Shown here one piece after another: positions 53,101 to 61,387 of a stretch of 64,000 nucleotides of DNA. Within the stretch, counting starts at the first letter, position 1. Every line of letters starts with the position of its first letter. The translations under genes and the position numbers were made by a program. Below the pieces are notes generated by a model. It ran no database searches. It saw only the letters and a list, made by a program, of their open reading frames with translations, and was not told the origin of the DNA. Source of the stretch: Kitasatospora setae KM-6054 (GTDB lineage: Bacteria; Actinomycetota; Actinomycetes; Streptomycetales; Streptomycetaceae); NCBI RefSeq assembly GCF_000269985.1, contig NC_016109.1, positions 2,852,001-2,916,000 on the forward strand, written 5' to 3'.

Positions 53101-53832
53101 GCGCGGCGGCTCGGCCTCGACGACCGGCTCGGGCTCCGCGACGGCCTCGACCTCGGCCTCCGGCTCCTCCTCGACGGCGGGCTCGGGCTCGGCGGCGGCC
53201 TCCTCGGCCACCACCGGCGACTGCACGGGCGCGGACGCCCGCTTGCGGGTCCGACGGGCCCGCACCGGCTTCTCCTCGGCGACCGGCTCGGCGGCAGCCG
53301 GCTCCGCGACGGCCTCGGCCTCGACAGCGGCCTCGGGCTCGGGCTCGGGCTCGGCGGCGGGCTCCTCGGCCACCACCGGCGACTGCACGGGCGCGGACGC
53401 CCGCTTGCGGGTCCGACGGGCCCGCACCGGCTTCTCCTCGGCAGCCGGCTCGGCGGCGACCGGCTCGACGGCAGCCGACTCGGCGGCGGGTGCGGCCGAC
53501 GGCTCGACCGCGGCGGGCGCCTCCGGCGCACCGGCCGGGGACTCGACGCGCTTGCGGGCGCGCCGGGCGCGGACCGGCTTCTCGGGCGCCGCCTCGACGA
53601 ACGCCTCGGCGGCCGGAGCGGCTACCGGAGCGGCCACCGCGGCCGCCGGCTCGGCGGCGGGTGCGGCCGCGACCACGGTCTCGGCGGTCTCGCTCACGGC
53701 CCCCTGCGGGGAGCCGGCCGGGCGGGAGACCGCCCGGCGCCGGCGCCGCGGCGGGGCCGCGGAGGCGCCGTCGGCGGCGCTGTTGTCGTTGCTGTCGGCC
53801 GCAGCGGGCTGCGGTTCGGTGTTTTCGAGCAT
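50116..53832 (-). CDS. rne: Ribonuclease E/G family endoribonuclease
   Basis: A 1238-residue single-strand endoribonuclease central to mRNA decay and rRNA processing. Residues 1-520 are a disordered Ala/Pro/Glu and Arg-rich N-terminal arm with internal repeats. The catalytic core follows: S1 domain (about 540-640, SYVGNVYLGKVQNVLPSMEA), DNase I-like subdomain with the metal-binding Asp of VDVNTGKF (about 817) and of IVIDFIDM (about 860), and the Zn-link CVHCNGRG (about 924). A long Ala/Glu arm and a Lys/Ala-rich histone-like tail end it. In Streptomyces the scaffold regions flank the core on both sides, as here. ATG 53832. Confidence 0.95.
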   Translation of the reverse strand: MLENTEPQPAAADSNDNSAADGASAAPPRRRRRAVSRPAGSPQGAVSETAETVVAAAPAAEPAAAVAAPVAAPAAEAFVEAAPEKPVRARRARKRVESPAGAPEAPAAVEPSAAPAAESAAVEPVAAEPAAEEKPVRARRTRKRASAPVQSPVVAEEPAAEPEPEPEAAVEAEAVAEPAAAEPVAEEKPVRARRTRKRASAPVQSPVVAEEAAAEPEPAVEEEPEAEVEAVAEPEPVVEAEPPRARRRAVRPSTAIFQAPVFQEPAPYTAPAPAAKAAEPTPAAAKAAAKAAEPEAPAAPAEDEFEYSGVGRRRVRTAVRVQQSAKPARAAQQAAKAAPQPAAPAAPAVEAPAEAEAPAAAPEQDAEWEDDRPSRRRRRGGRRRRRGDAEDAPEAVEADTAETEAEDAHDEDAEGHDEAEDEHEDDLAAGLSSSRRRRRRRRRSGEGGAEQPETTEDGVRTVVKVREPRRRSAEPAFDPDEVQSIKGSTRLEAKKQRRREGRELGRRRVPIITEAEFLARRESVERVMVVRQNGARTQIGVLEDGVLVEHYVNKEQATSYVGNVYLGKVQNVLPSMEAAFVDIGKGRNAVLYAGEVNFGALGGHGGSRRIESVLKSGQSVLVQVSKDPIGHKGARLTSQISLPGRYLVYVPEGSMTGISRKLPENERTRLKQILKKIVPDDAGVIVRTAAEGASEEELTRDVQRLQQQWEEIQKKAATGNAPALLYGEPDMTVRVVRDIFNEDFTKVIVSGTDAWNTIHDYVSNVAPDLTERLQRWTSDVDVFATYRIDEQLMKALDRKVWLPSGGSLVIDRTEAMIVVDVNTGKFVGQGGNLEETVTRNNIEAAEEIVRQLRLRDLGGIIVIDFIDMVLESNRDLVLRRLLECLGRDRTKHQVAEVTSLGLVQMTRKRVGQGLLESFSEPCVHCNGRGVIVHMDQPSHSHNHNHGAPQNTAAAGTGEGGGKRRRRGRGGAGNAEADAVGAEGTETAETTEAAEAAAAEIEAVEAAVEAVAELEQAVADLEIVEEDAVEAVAEAVAVAVEAAEPVAAPVAAEQAGQAETPSAAPAAGGRTRRRAVRKATAPAGSAGEAEIVVLQARAEAAMEAALSAAAEKSAAEAAEAAETAETEAVTEAVAEAEPAAEVAVEAEAEQPAEAVAEAAAPKKRAPRKTATKTAAAKKAAPAKAAAKKTAVKKAVAEKAPAEKTAAPAAKKTAARKTATKRTSTAAKKAAAAEGDGAAE
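53179..53442 (-). repeat. In-frame 162-bp-period duplication within rne
   Basis: Bases 53179-53280 and 53341-53442 are identical over 102 bp except for one position (53199 versus 53361), with an exact 162-bp period (54 codons). Each copy encodes EEKPVRARRTRKRASAPVQS followed by PVVAEE. A third, diverged copy (KPVRARRARKRVESP) lies nearer the start, near 53540-53600. Confidence 0.9.
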
Positions 53833-54194
53833 GCGGGTGTGTCTCCCGTCAGGCCCCCGGGCTCCGCGTCCGGGCACGACGCTCCACCGCTTTCACCAGC
53901 CGGACGGCCGCTTCGGGCGGTCCGGCTCCCACGGTGCCGTCGTGCGGACGTGAGGCCGCACAGGGGCTCGTAGTCTCGCTCGCCCACCGCGGGGCGCGGT
54001 GCGGCGAAAAGTCTTCTGGTCTGACCAGTCTTCTCAGTTTTCAACGGCCTGGCCGAGGGGGTGGCCGGGCCTGCGCGCGACGACGCTCGCTCCCCTGGGG
54101 AGCCGCGGGGGCCGGGGAGCCGCAGGCCCGGAGTTCTCTCCGTGCCTGCGCTCCCGCCCACTCGGCGGACGGCGGTTGCGCGCGGCGGGGCGGC
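53833..54194. other. Long leader/intergenic region upstream of rne
   Basis: No gene is supported in these 362 bp. An A/T-richer island at 54005-54045 contains the palindrome CTGGTC-T-GACCAG (54016-54028) inside a direct repeat of GTCTTCT. TTGAAA on the minus strand (54044-54039) could be a -35, but no good -10 follows at 16-19 bp. A leader of about 180 nt would allow the autoregulation known for RNase E in other bacteria. Confidence 0.5.
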
Positions 54195-55052
54195 CTACCG
54201 GCCGACCTCGGCCGCGGCGCGGTCGAGCGCCAGCGGGTCGGTCACCGTGCCGGTCTGCTCGTCGAGCGGCCCCTGCGCCAGCCTGGTCACCTCTGCGGGG
54301 ACCGGCGGCGCGAGGTCGGCCGTCGAACGGAGGCCGGACAATACGTCGTCGGGTCGTACGGCGGGTGTGGCGTGTCGTACTACCAGGCGCAGTATCGCAC
54401 AGGGAGTGCCCGTCCGAACATCGTCCGCACCGTCCGTGGCCGTGTTGTCACCGATCCCGACCAGGGCGGAGCCCTCCGGGACGATTTCCACCGCGGCGAC
54501 GGCGGAGCGCGCGTCGAAGGTGCGCAGGCCGTTCTTGGTCATCCGCTGGACCTCGACCGCCTCGGCGGCCAGGAACGCGGCGGCGGCCCGCTCGGCCTCC
54601 GCGGGCTCCACGCCGGGCAGGCGCAGCAGCCACTCGGAGGCTTCCAGGCGCTCCACGAAGTTGCTCGTGGCGACCTCGACGGCCTCGGTGATGTCCAGGC
54701 CGGGCGGCAGCGACTCGTCCAGCTGGCGGCGGAGCGCCTCGGGGTCGCGGTGCTCGGCGAGGCCGATCTCCAGGTACTCGGCCTCGCTCGCGGTGCCGGT
54801 GGGGGCGGCGTTGGCGTACGAGACCTTGGGGTGCGGGGTGAAGCCCGCGGAGTAGGCCATCGGGACGGCCGAGCGGCGGAGCGCGCGCTCGAACGCCCGC
54901 TGGAAGTCCCGGTGGCTGGTGAAGCGCAGACGGCCGCGCTTGGTGTAGCGGAGACGGATGCGCTGCACCGTCGGCGCGGGCGGCGGACCGTCGGGCGTGC
55001 GGCGTGCCAGGGGGCTCAGTCCTTCGTCAGTGGTCCCCGTCCGGCCGCGCAC
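54195..55052 (-). CDS. TIGR03936-type partner of a radical SAM protein
   Basis: A 285-residue protein of the family found fused or adjacent to a B12-binding radical SAM protein. Signature region: RIRLRYTKRGRLRFTSHRDF, then RRSAVPMAYSAGFTPHPKVS and YANAAPTGTASEAEYLEIGL. The C-terminal half is variable and acidic. I chose GTG 55052 (GGAG 9 nt upstream); GTG 54968 (MQRIRLRYTKRG) is a shorter alternative. It follows the radical SAM gene on the same strand with one gene between them and precedes rne. It is thought to belong to an RNA-modification or ribosome-linked pathway, but the activity is unknown. Confidence 0.88.
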   Translation of the reverse strand: MRGRTGTTDEGLSPLARRTPDGPPPAPTVQRIRLRYTKRGRLRFTSHRDFQRAFERALRRSAVPMAYSAGFTPHPKVSYANAAPTGTASEAEYLEIGLAEHRDPEALRRQLDESLPPGLDITEAVEVATSNFVERLEASEWLLRLPGVEPAEAERAAAAFLAAEAVEVQRMTKNGLRTFDARSAVAAVEIVPEGSALVGIGDNTATDGADDVRTGTPCAILRLVVRHATPAVRPDDVLSGLRSTADLAPPVPAEVTRLAQGPLDEQTGTVTDPLALDRAAAEVGR

Positions 55053-55100
55053 CGCGTGCGGCTCCGGCCGGACCTTGTCCCCCCAAGGGTACGCGGTGCG

Positions 55101-55718
55101 TCAGCCGAACAGCGTCCGCCGTACCTCCCGGGCCACCCGGCGGATCTCCGCCTTGACGGGCCACCAGACGCTCCGGCGCACCCAGCGGCACGGGGCGAGG
55201 ACGGTGAAGCGCCAGATCCGGCCGCCGATCCGCCAGGCCCAGCGGAACGCCAGCCACAGCGCGCGCAGCACCGGGAACAGCACCGGCCGCCACAGCCCGT
55301 GGTAGAACGCCTTGCCGAGCGGCACCAGCACCCAGTGCCAGAGCGCCCGCAGCGGCACCGCGACCAGGTGGTACCCGAGCCAGGCGACCACCTTGCCGAA
55401 GCCGCGGGCGACGGCGGCCATCCCGTTCCAGGCCGGCTCCAGCACGTAGTTCCACAGGAAGCCGAGCACCGGCTCCAGCACGTACCGCCACAGCCAGCGC
55501 AGCGGCATGACGACCAGCCACTTCAGCAGCGGCCGCAGCACGTACCGCCAGAGCAGCCGCAGCGGCCACAGCAGCACCTTGTCGACCACCCAGCCGATCC
55601 CCCGGGCGACCAGCAGCACCAGCTCCCACAGCAGCCGCAGCGGCACCACCACCGCCACCACCACCGGCCGCACCACCGCGACCAGGCACCCCTGCCCCTG
55701 CTGCCCCTGCTGTGCCAT
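55101..55718 (-). CDS. Trp/Pro-periodic repeat membrane-associated protein
   Basis: A 205-residue protein with about 20 Trp. After a Gln/Gly-rich N-terminus (MAQQGQQGQG) it consists of tandem units of about 11 residues starting with Pro and containing Trp: PLRLLWELVLL, PLRLLWRYVLR, PLRWLWRYVLE, PVLGFLWNYVLE, PLRALWHWVLV, PVLRALW. Arg and Lys recur at fixed places, giving amphipathic rather than purely hydrophobic helices. The final 30 residues are basic. ATG 55718 has GGGAGTGA 4-11 nt upstream. It lies between two genes whose products normally act together. No known family recognised. Confidence 0.75.
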   Translation of the reverse strand: MAQQGQQGQGCLVAVVRPVVVAVVVPLRLLWELVLLVARGIGWVVDKVLLWPLRLLWRYVLRPLLKWLVVMPLRWLWRYVLEPVLGFLWNYVLEPAWNGMAAVARGFGKVVAWLGYHLVAVPLRALWHWVLVPLGKAFYHGLWRPVLFPVLRALWLAFRWAWRIGGRIWRFTVLAPCRWVRRSVWWPVKAEIRRVAREVRRTLFG

Positions 55719-55853
55719 GCTCACTCCCCCGCGCGTCCCCCGTGGACCGATCAGCAGATCGTAGTGCCAGTGCGGAAGGTCCGCCCCAGAGCCGGATTTG
55801 CCTTGCGTTCTGGAAGCAGAAGCCGCAGTCAAAACACGACCGGACGGCCGATG

Positions 55854-55893
55854 CCGAAGGGCCCCGCCGCGCGGTCGCGGCGGGGCCCTTCGG
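55854..55893 (-). terminator. Very strong hairpin after the radical SAM gene
   Basis: CCGAAGGGCCCCGCCGCG and CGCGGCGGGGCCCTTCGG: a perfect 18-bp stem with a CGGT loop, starting 12 nt past the stop. The Trp/Pro-repeat gene and the TIGR03936 gene therefore probably have their own promoter. Confidence 0.9.
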
Positions 55894-55904
55894 GTGAACC
55901 GGCG

Positions 55905-57833
55905 TCAGTTGTTGACGACGCTCAGCGGGAGCAGCTTCTTGCCGGTCGGGCCGACCTGGATGTGGGTGTCCATCTGCGGGCAGACGCCGCAGTCGAAGCA
56001 CGGGGTCCAGCGGCAGTCCTCGACCTCGACCTCCTCCAGCGCGTCCTGCCAGTCCTCCCAGAGCCAGTCCTTGTCGAGGCCGCTGTCCAGGTGGTCCCAG
56101 GGCAGCACCTCCTCGTAGGTGCGCTCGCGGGTGGTGTACCAGTCGACGTCGACGCCGGTGCCGGCCAGGCCCTTCTCGGCGGAGGCGATCCAGCGGTCGT
56201 ACGAGAAGTGCTCGCGCCAGCCGTCGAAGCGGCCGCCGTCCTCGTAGACGGCCCGGATGACGGCGCCGATCCGGCGGTCGCCGCGGGAGAGCAGGCCCTC
56301 GATGATGCCGGGCTTGCCGTCGTGGTAGCGGAAGCCGATGTTCTTGCCGAACTTGCGGTCGCCGCGGATCGAGTCTCGCAGCTTGGTCAGCCGCTCGTCG
56401 GTGGCCTCGGCGGACAGCTGCGGGGCCCACTGGAACGGGGTGTGCGGCTTGGGGACGAAGCCTCCGATCGAGACCGTGCAGCGGACGTCGTTGGTGCCGG
56501 TGACCTCGCGGCCCTTGGCGATGACGTTCTTCGCCATGGTGCCGATCTGCAGCACGTCCTCGTCGGTCTCGGTGGGCAGGCCGCACATGAAGTACAGCTT
56601 CACCTGGCGCCAGCCGTTGCCGTACGCGGCGGCCACCGTGTTGATCAGGTCCTCTTCGGAGACCATCTTGTTGATGACCTTGCGGATCCGCTCGGAGCCG
56701 CCCTCGGGGGCGAAGGTGAGACCGGAGCGGCGGCCGTTGCGGGACAGCTCGTTGGCCAGGTCGATGTTGAAGGCGTCGACCCGGGTGGAGGGCAGCGAGA
56801 GGCCGACCTTGTCCTCGGCGTAGCGGTCGGCCAGGCCCTTGGTGATGTCGGCGATCTCGGAGTGGTCCGCGGAGGACAGCGAGAGCAGGCCGACCTCCTC
56901 GAAGCCGGTGGCCTTCAGGCCCTTCTCGACCATCTCGCCGATGCCGGTGATGCTTCGCTCCCGCACGGGGCGCGTGATCATGCCGGCCTGGCAAAAGCGG
57001 CAGCCGCGGGTGCAGCCGCGGAAGATCTCCACCGACATCCGCTCGTGCACGGTCTCGGCGAGCGGGACCAGCGGCTGCTTGGGGTAGGGCCACTCGTCGA
57101 GGTCCATCACGGTGTGCTTGGAGACCCGCCACGGCACGCCGGGGCGGTTCGGGACGACGCGCCCGATCCGGCCGTCGGCCAGGTACTCGACGTCGTAGAA
57201 CCGCGGGATGTACACCCCGCCGGTCTTCGCCAGCCGCAGCAGCAGCTCGTCGCGGCCGCCGGGGCGGCCCTCGGCCTTCCAGGCCCGGACGATGTCGGTG
57301 ATGTCCAGCACGGCCTGCTCGCCGTCGCCGATCACGGCGGCGTCGATGAAGTCGGCGATCGGCTCCGGGTTGAACGCGGCGTGGCCGCCCGCGAGGACGA
57401 CCGGGTCGTCCACGGTGCGGTCGGCGGCGTTCAGCGGGATGCCGGCCAGGTCGAGCGCGGTCAGCATGTTGGTGTAGCCGAGCTCGGTGGAGAACGACAG
57501 GCCGAACACGTCGAACGCCTTGATCGGCCGGTGCGCGTCCACCGTGAACTGCGGGACGCCGTGCTCGCGCATCAGCGCTTCCAGGTCGGGCCAGACGCTG
57601 TAGCTGCGCTCGGCGAGCACGCCCTCGCGCTCGTTCAGCACCTCGTACAGGATCATGGTGCCCTGGTTGGGCAGGCCGACCTCGTAGGCGTCGGGGTACA
57701 TCAGGGCCCACCGGACGTCACAGGCGTCCCAGTCCTTGACGGTCGAGTTGAGCTCGCCGCCGACGTACTGGATCGGCTTCTGGACGTGCGGGAGGAGGGC
57801 CTCCAGGCGTGGGAAGACCGATTCGACAGTCAT
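55905..57833 (-). CDS. TIGR03960-type B12-binding-domain radical SAM protein
   Basis: A 642-residue protein. An N-terminal cobalamin-binding-like domain (MYPDAYEVGLPNQGTMILYE; FGLSFSTELGYTNMLTALDL; VVLAGGHAAFNPEPIADFID) is followed by the radical SAM core with its 4Fe-4S motif in IFRGCTRGCRFCQAGMI (about residue 275). Further SAM motifs are SLSSADHSEI and GLTFAPEGGSERIRKVINKM. Near the C-terminus a second Cys set (CRWTPCFDCGVCPQMD) may bind another cluster. ATG 57833 has AAAGG about 10 nt upstream. The partner family (TIGR03936) is two genes downstream. Substrate unknown. Confidence 0.93.
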   Translation of the reverse strand: MTVESVFPRLEALLPHVQKPIQYVGGELNSTVKDWDACDVRWALMYPDAYEVGLPNQGTMILYEVLNEREGVLAERSYSVWPDLEALMREHGVPQFTVDAHRPIKAFDVFGLSFSTELGYTNMLTALDLAGIPLNAADRTVDDPVVLAGGHAAFNPEPIADFIDAAVIGDGEQAVLDITDIVRAWKAEGRPGGRDELLLRLAKTGGVYIPRFYDVEYLADGRIGRVVPNRPGVPWRVSKHTVMDLDEWPYPKQPLVPLAETVHERMSVEIFRGCTRGCRFCQAGMITRPVRERSITGIGEMVEKGLKATGFEEVGLLSLSSADHSEIADITKGLADRYAEDKVGLSLPSTRVDAFNIDLANELSRNGRRSGLTFAPEGGSERIRKVINKMVSEEDLINTVAAAYGNGWRQVKLYFMCGLPTETDEDVLQIGTMAKNVIAKGREVTGTNDVRCTVSIGGFVPKPHTPFQWAPQLSAEATDERLTKLRDSIRGDRKFGKNIGFRYHDGKPGIIEGLLSRGDRRIGAVIRAVYEDGGRFDGWREHFSYDRWIASAEKGLAGTGVDVDWYTTRERTYEEVLPWDHLDSGLDKDWLWEDWQDALEEVEVEDCRWTPCFDCGVCPQMDTHIQVGPTGKKLLPLSVVNN

Positions 57834-57932
57834 GCGCAAGGACCTTTACGGCAGAAAAAGCAGTGACCCTTCAGGGTAGCCGAGCCCCGAGGGTCACTGT
57901 TTCCACGCGTCTGCCGGGCGCCGGGCCCGGCG

Positions 57933-59135
57933 CTAGACCCCTATCGGCCGCTGGGAGCGCACCGACTGCAGCAGGCCGACCGCGATCCAGACCGCGAACA
58001 TCGAGGAGCCGCCGTAGGAGACGAACGGCAGCGGGATGCCGGCGACCGGCATGATGCCGAGGTTCATCCCGATGTTCTCGAAGGCCTGGAAGGCGAACCA
58101 GGTGACCGCGCCGGCCGCCAGGATCGTCCCGTACAGGTCGGTGGCCTGGCGCGCTATCCGGCAGGCCCGCCACAGGATGACGCCGAGCAGGCCGATCATC
58201 ACCAGGCCGCCGGCGAAGCCGAGTTCCTCGCCGGCCACGCTGAACACGAAGTCGGTCTGCTGCTCGGGGACGAACTGGCCGGTGGTCTGGGTGCCGTGGA
58301 ACAGGCCCATGCCGGTCAGGCCGCCGGAGCCGATCGCGATCCGGGCCTGCGCGGTGTTGTAGCCGACGCCGGACGGGTCGAGCGCCGGGTTGGCGAAGGC
58401 CGCGAAGCGGTCGATCTGGTACTGGCTGAGCACGCCGAGCTTCCAGATCGCCAGCGCCCCGACGGTGCCGCCGGCCAGCAGGCCGATCACCCAGCGGTTG
58501 GCGGCGCCGGAGGCCATCAGCACGCCCAGCACGGTGACCACCATGACCATCACCGAGCCGAGGTCGGGCATCAGCATGACCACGGCCATCGGGAAGGCGG
58601 CGACGCCCAGTGACTGCAGCACGCTGCGGGTGGGCGGGAACTCCCGCTCGCCCGCGTCGACCCGGGCGGAGAGCACCACGGCCATCCCGAGCACGATCGC
58701 CAGTTTGGCGAACTCGGCGGGCTGGATGGAGAAGCCGCCGCCGAACTGGATCCAGGAGTGCGCGCCGTTGATGGTCGAGCCGAGCGGGCTGAGCACCGCG
58801 AACAGCAGCAGGATCACGGCCAGGTAGATGAACGGCACCGCGGTGCGCAGCCGGCGGGTGCCGAGCAGGACCACCGCCGCGCACAGGCCGACGCCGATCA
58901 GCAGGTTGGTCAGGTGCCGGTACAGGAAGTACTGCGGGTCGCCGTGGGTCAGCGAGTCCCGGCCGCGGGTCGCCGACCAGACCAGCAGCGAGCCGATCAG
59001 CGAGAGCGCCAGCGCCGCCAGGATCATGATCCAGTCGAGCCGCCGCAGCGGTGAGTCCTTGGCCAGCGCCCGCCCCAGCGAGGACCGCGGGGGCCCGAAG
59101 CGGAAGGAGCGGTAGGAATCGCCGTACGAGGTCAT
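57933..59135 (-). CDS. rodA: RodA/FtsW-family peptidoglycan glycosyltransferase (SEDS)
   Basis: A 400-residue polytopic SEDS protein that polymerises lipid II with a class B PBP. Family motifs: SIQPAEFAKLAIVLGMAV, PDLGSVMVMVVTVLGVLMAS, the catalytic-Asp region WKLGVLSQYQIDRFAAFANP and FVFSVAGEELGFAGGLVMIG, closing GIPLPFVSYGGSSMFAVWIA. About ten membrane helices. ATG 59135 overlaps the PBP2 stop (ATGA), so it is translationally coupled to its transpeptidase partner. In Streptomyces this homolog (Sfr) belongs to the spore-wall synthesising complex with MreBCD and PBP2. Confidence 0.95.
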   Translation of the reverse strand: MTSYGDSYRSFRFGPPRSSLGRALAKDSPLRRLDWIMILAALALSLIGSLLVWSATRGRDSLTHGDPQYFLYRHLTNLLIGVGLCAAVVLLGTRRLRTAVPFIYLAVILLLFAVLSPLGSTINGAHSWIQFGGGFSIQPAEFAKLAIVLGMAVVLSARVDAGEREFPPTRSVLQSLGVAAFPMAVVMLMPDLGSVMVMVVTVLGVLMASGAANRWVIGLLAGGTVGALAIWKLGVLSQYQIDRFAAFANPALDPSGVGYNTAQARIAIGSGGLTGMGLFHGTQTTGQFVPEQQTDFVFSVAGEELGFAGGLVMIGLLGVILWRACRIARQATDLYGTILAAGAVTWFAFQAFENIGMNLGIMPVAGIPLPFVSYGGSSMFAVWIAVGLLQSVRSQRPIGV

Positions 59136-61366
59136 GCCCGTCCCCTTCCGTAGCCGCCGGTCCTGGTGGGCTCGACGGCGGCCAGCAGCACGCCGGCCGG
59201 CTGGTCGGCCCGGGTCGGCGGGGCCGGGTCCAGGAAGGTGGCGCCCGGCTCGTAGCCGAAGGAGGTCGGGACGATCGCGGTGCCGTCCGGGTTGAACTTG
59301 GGCAGTTCGGCCTGCGGCTTGGGCAGCAGCGCCTTGGCGTTGTCGATGTTGCCCTTGTCGTCGACGCCGTACAGCGCCTGGTAGATCCGGCGGACGGAGT
59401 CGCCGGAGCCGCCGGAGCCGGTGCCGCCCTGGCTGATCGTCATGACCACCGCGTAGTCGTTGCTGTAGGTGGTCAGCCAGGAGGTGGTCTGCTTGCCGGC
59501 GACCTCGGCGGTGCCGGTCTTGGCGTGCAGCTCGATCTTGCCCTGCGGCCAGCCGGCGCCGGTGAACTTCCAGGCGGCGGTGCCGGCCGTGATGACGCCC
59601 GCGGTGGCCTGGTCGATGTACTCCAGCAGCTTGCCCTGGGCGGGGATCTTGCCGTCCTCGTGCGGGGCGATGTCGCGCACCAGGGTGCCGTCGGGGCTGA
59701 CCACGGCCTTGCCGATGGTGGGCCGGTAGAGCGTGCCGCCGTTGGCGAGCGCCGCGTAGATCCGGGCCATCTGGAGCGGGGTGACCAGGGTGTCGCCCTG
59801 GCCGATGGCGAAGTTGACCATGTCACCGGCGCGCATCTGGTTGCCGTCGGCGCAGTTCTCGCGGGCGATCTCGTCGTCGTACTCGTGGCCGCCCTTGGCG
59901 GCCTGGGCGCACCAGGAGTCCTTCATCGCGTCGTAGTACGCCTGCTTCCACTGCCGGTCGGGGACCCGGCCGGCCACCTCGCCGGGCAGGTCGACGCCGG
60001 TCTTGGCGCCGAGGCCGAACTCGTGGGCGCTCTTGAAGAACCAGTCCTGGGCGTCCTTCTTGGGCTTGAGGCCGCCGTCCTTCATCCACTGGTCGTAGGC
60101 CAGGCCGTAGAACACGGTGTCGCAGGAGACCTCCAGGGCCTTCTCCAGCGTGATGTCGCCGAACTGCTCGCTCTCGAAGTTCTTGAACTCGCGGCCGCCG
60201 ATGTACAGCGACTTCGGGCACGGGTAGCGGCCGTTGAGGTCGTAGCCGGCCTGCACGGCGGCGGTGGTGGAGATCACCTTGAAGGTGGAGCCGGGGGCGG
60301 ACTGACCCTGTATGGCCCGGTTGATCAGCGGGTAGTTGGAGTCCTTGCTGTTCAGCGACTCGTAGTCCTTGGCGGAGATGCCGCCGACCCACAGGTTGGG
60401 GTCGTAGGTGGGGGCGCTGGCCATCGCCACGATCCGGCCGGTGTGCACGTCCATCACGACGGCGGCGCCGGAGTCGGCGATGTAGTTGCGGTGGCTCTCC
60501 TTGTCGTACACCGTGCGGGCGTCGGCCATGGCCTGGGCGAGCTGGGCCTCGACCACCTTCTGCACCTTGGCGTCGATCGAGGTGACCAGGTTGTTGCCGG
60601 ACTGCGCGGGGGTGTTGCCGGCGCTGCCGATCACCCGGCCGAGGTTGTCGACCTCCAGCCGGTCGACGCCGGTGGTGCCGCGCAGGTCGTCGTCGTAGAC
60701 CGACTCCAGGCCGGCCCGGCCGACCTGGTCGGAGGGCAGCCGGCGCTCCCGGCCCGCCTTGTCGGCGCTCTTGGTGACCTCGTCGTCGGTGACCGGCGAG
60801 AGGTAGCCGAGGATCTGGGCGGCGCTGGCGCCCTCGGCGTTGGTGTAGCGGCGCAGCGCGGTGGGCTGGGCGGTGACGCCGGGGAAGTCCTCGCGGCGTT
60901 CCATTATCTGCATCGCCTGCTGGGTGGTGGCCTGCTGGGTGACCGGGATCGGCTGGTACGGGGAGCCGTTCCAGCAGGGCTGCGGCGTCTTGGCGTCGCA
61001 GAGCCGGACCTTGTTCTTGACCTCGTCGGCCGGGACGCCGAGGACGTCGGCCAGCCGGGTCAGCACGGCCTTGCCGCGGTCCTTCTGCTGGAGCAGCGCG
61101 GTCCGGGAGACCGACACCACCAGCTTGGTCTCGTTGCCGGCCAGGATCCGGCCGGAGGCGTCCAGGATCTCGCCGCGGACGGCGGGTTCGACCACCTCGC
61201 GGATGTGGTTGCCCTGGGCCTTCTCGGTGAACTCCTTGCCGTTGCGGATCTGCAGGTACCACAGCCGGCCGCCGAGGGTGGCGAGCAGCGACAGCACCAG
61301 CACCTGGAGGACCACCAGCCGGATGGTCACCCGGCGGGTCCGGCCGGTCTCGGGGATGTTGCTCAC
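59132..61366 (-). CDS. mrdA: Penicillin-binding protein 2 (class B transpeptidase)
   Basis: A 744-residue class B PBP. A cytoplasmic N-terminus and one membrane anchor (RLVVLQVLVLSLLATLGGRL) are followed by a PBP-dimer domain (EPAVRGEILDASGRILAGNE) and the transpeptidase domain. The active-site SxxK is in APGSTFKVISTTAA (about residue 363) and KTG in HAKTGTAEVAG (about residue 615). An insertion between them (GVDLPGEVAGRVPDRQWKQA with two Cys nearby) is typical of actinobacterial forms. It starts at GTG 61366, with CGGAG about 10 nt upstream, and overlaps rodA. It cross-links spore or lateral wall peptidoglycan made by RodA. Confidence 0.95.
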   Translation of the reverse strand: MSNIPETGRTRRVTIRLVVLQVLVLSLLATLGGRLWYLQIRNGKEFTEKAQGNHIREVVEPAVRGEILDASGRILAGNETKLVVSVSRTALLQQKDRGKAVLTRLADVLGVPADEVKNKVRLCDAKTPQPCWNGSPYQPIPVTQQATTQQAMQIMERREDFPGVTAQPTALRRYTNAEGASAAQILGYLSPVTDDEVTKSADKAGRERRLPSDQVGRAGLESVYDDDLRGTTGVDRLEVDNLGRVIGSAGNTPAQSGNNLVTSIDAKVQKVVEAQLAQAMADARTVYDKESHRNYIADSGAAVVMDVHTGRIVAMASAPTYDPNLWVGGISAKDYESLNSKDSNYPLINRAIQGQSAPGSTFKVISTTAAVQAGYDLNGRYPCPKSLYIGGREFKNFESEQFGDITLEKALEVSCDTVFYGLAYDQWMKDGGLKPKKDAQDWFFKSAHEFGLGAKTGVDLPGEVAGRVPDRQWKQAYYDAMKDSWCAQAAKGGHEYDDEIARENCADGNQMRAGDMVNFAIGQGDTLVTPLQMARIYAALANGGTLYRPTIGKAVVSPDGTLVRDIAPHEDGKIPAQGKLLEYIDQATAGVITAGTAAWKFTGAGWPQGKIELHAKTGTAEVAGKQTTSWLTTYSNDYAVVMTISQGGTGSGGSGDSVRRIYQALYGVDDKGNIDNAKALLPKPQAELPKFNPDGTAIVPTSFGYEPGATFLDPAPPTRADQPAGVLLAAVEPTRTGGYGRGRA

Positions 61367-61387
61367 GTGCGCGGACTCCGTCCCGGC

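Noticed and set aside
49930..53973. Plus-strand open frame of about 1350 codons opposite rne
   Set aside because: Mirror of the RNase E gene, whose catalytic motifs are clear on the minus strand. The plus translation is Gly/Leu/Arg repeats without domains.
53490..57866. Plus-strand open frame of about 1460 codons opposite the radical SAM genes
   Set aside because: Antisense shadow crossing several genes and a terminator; no domain or RBS.
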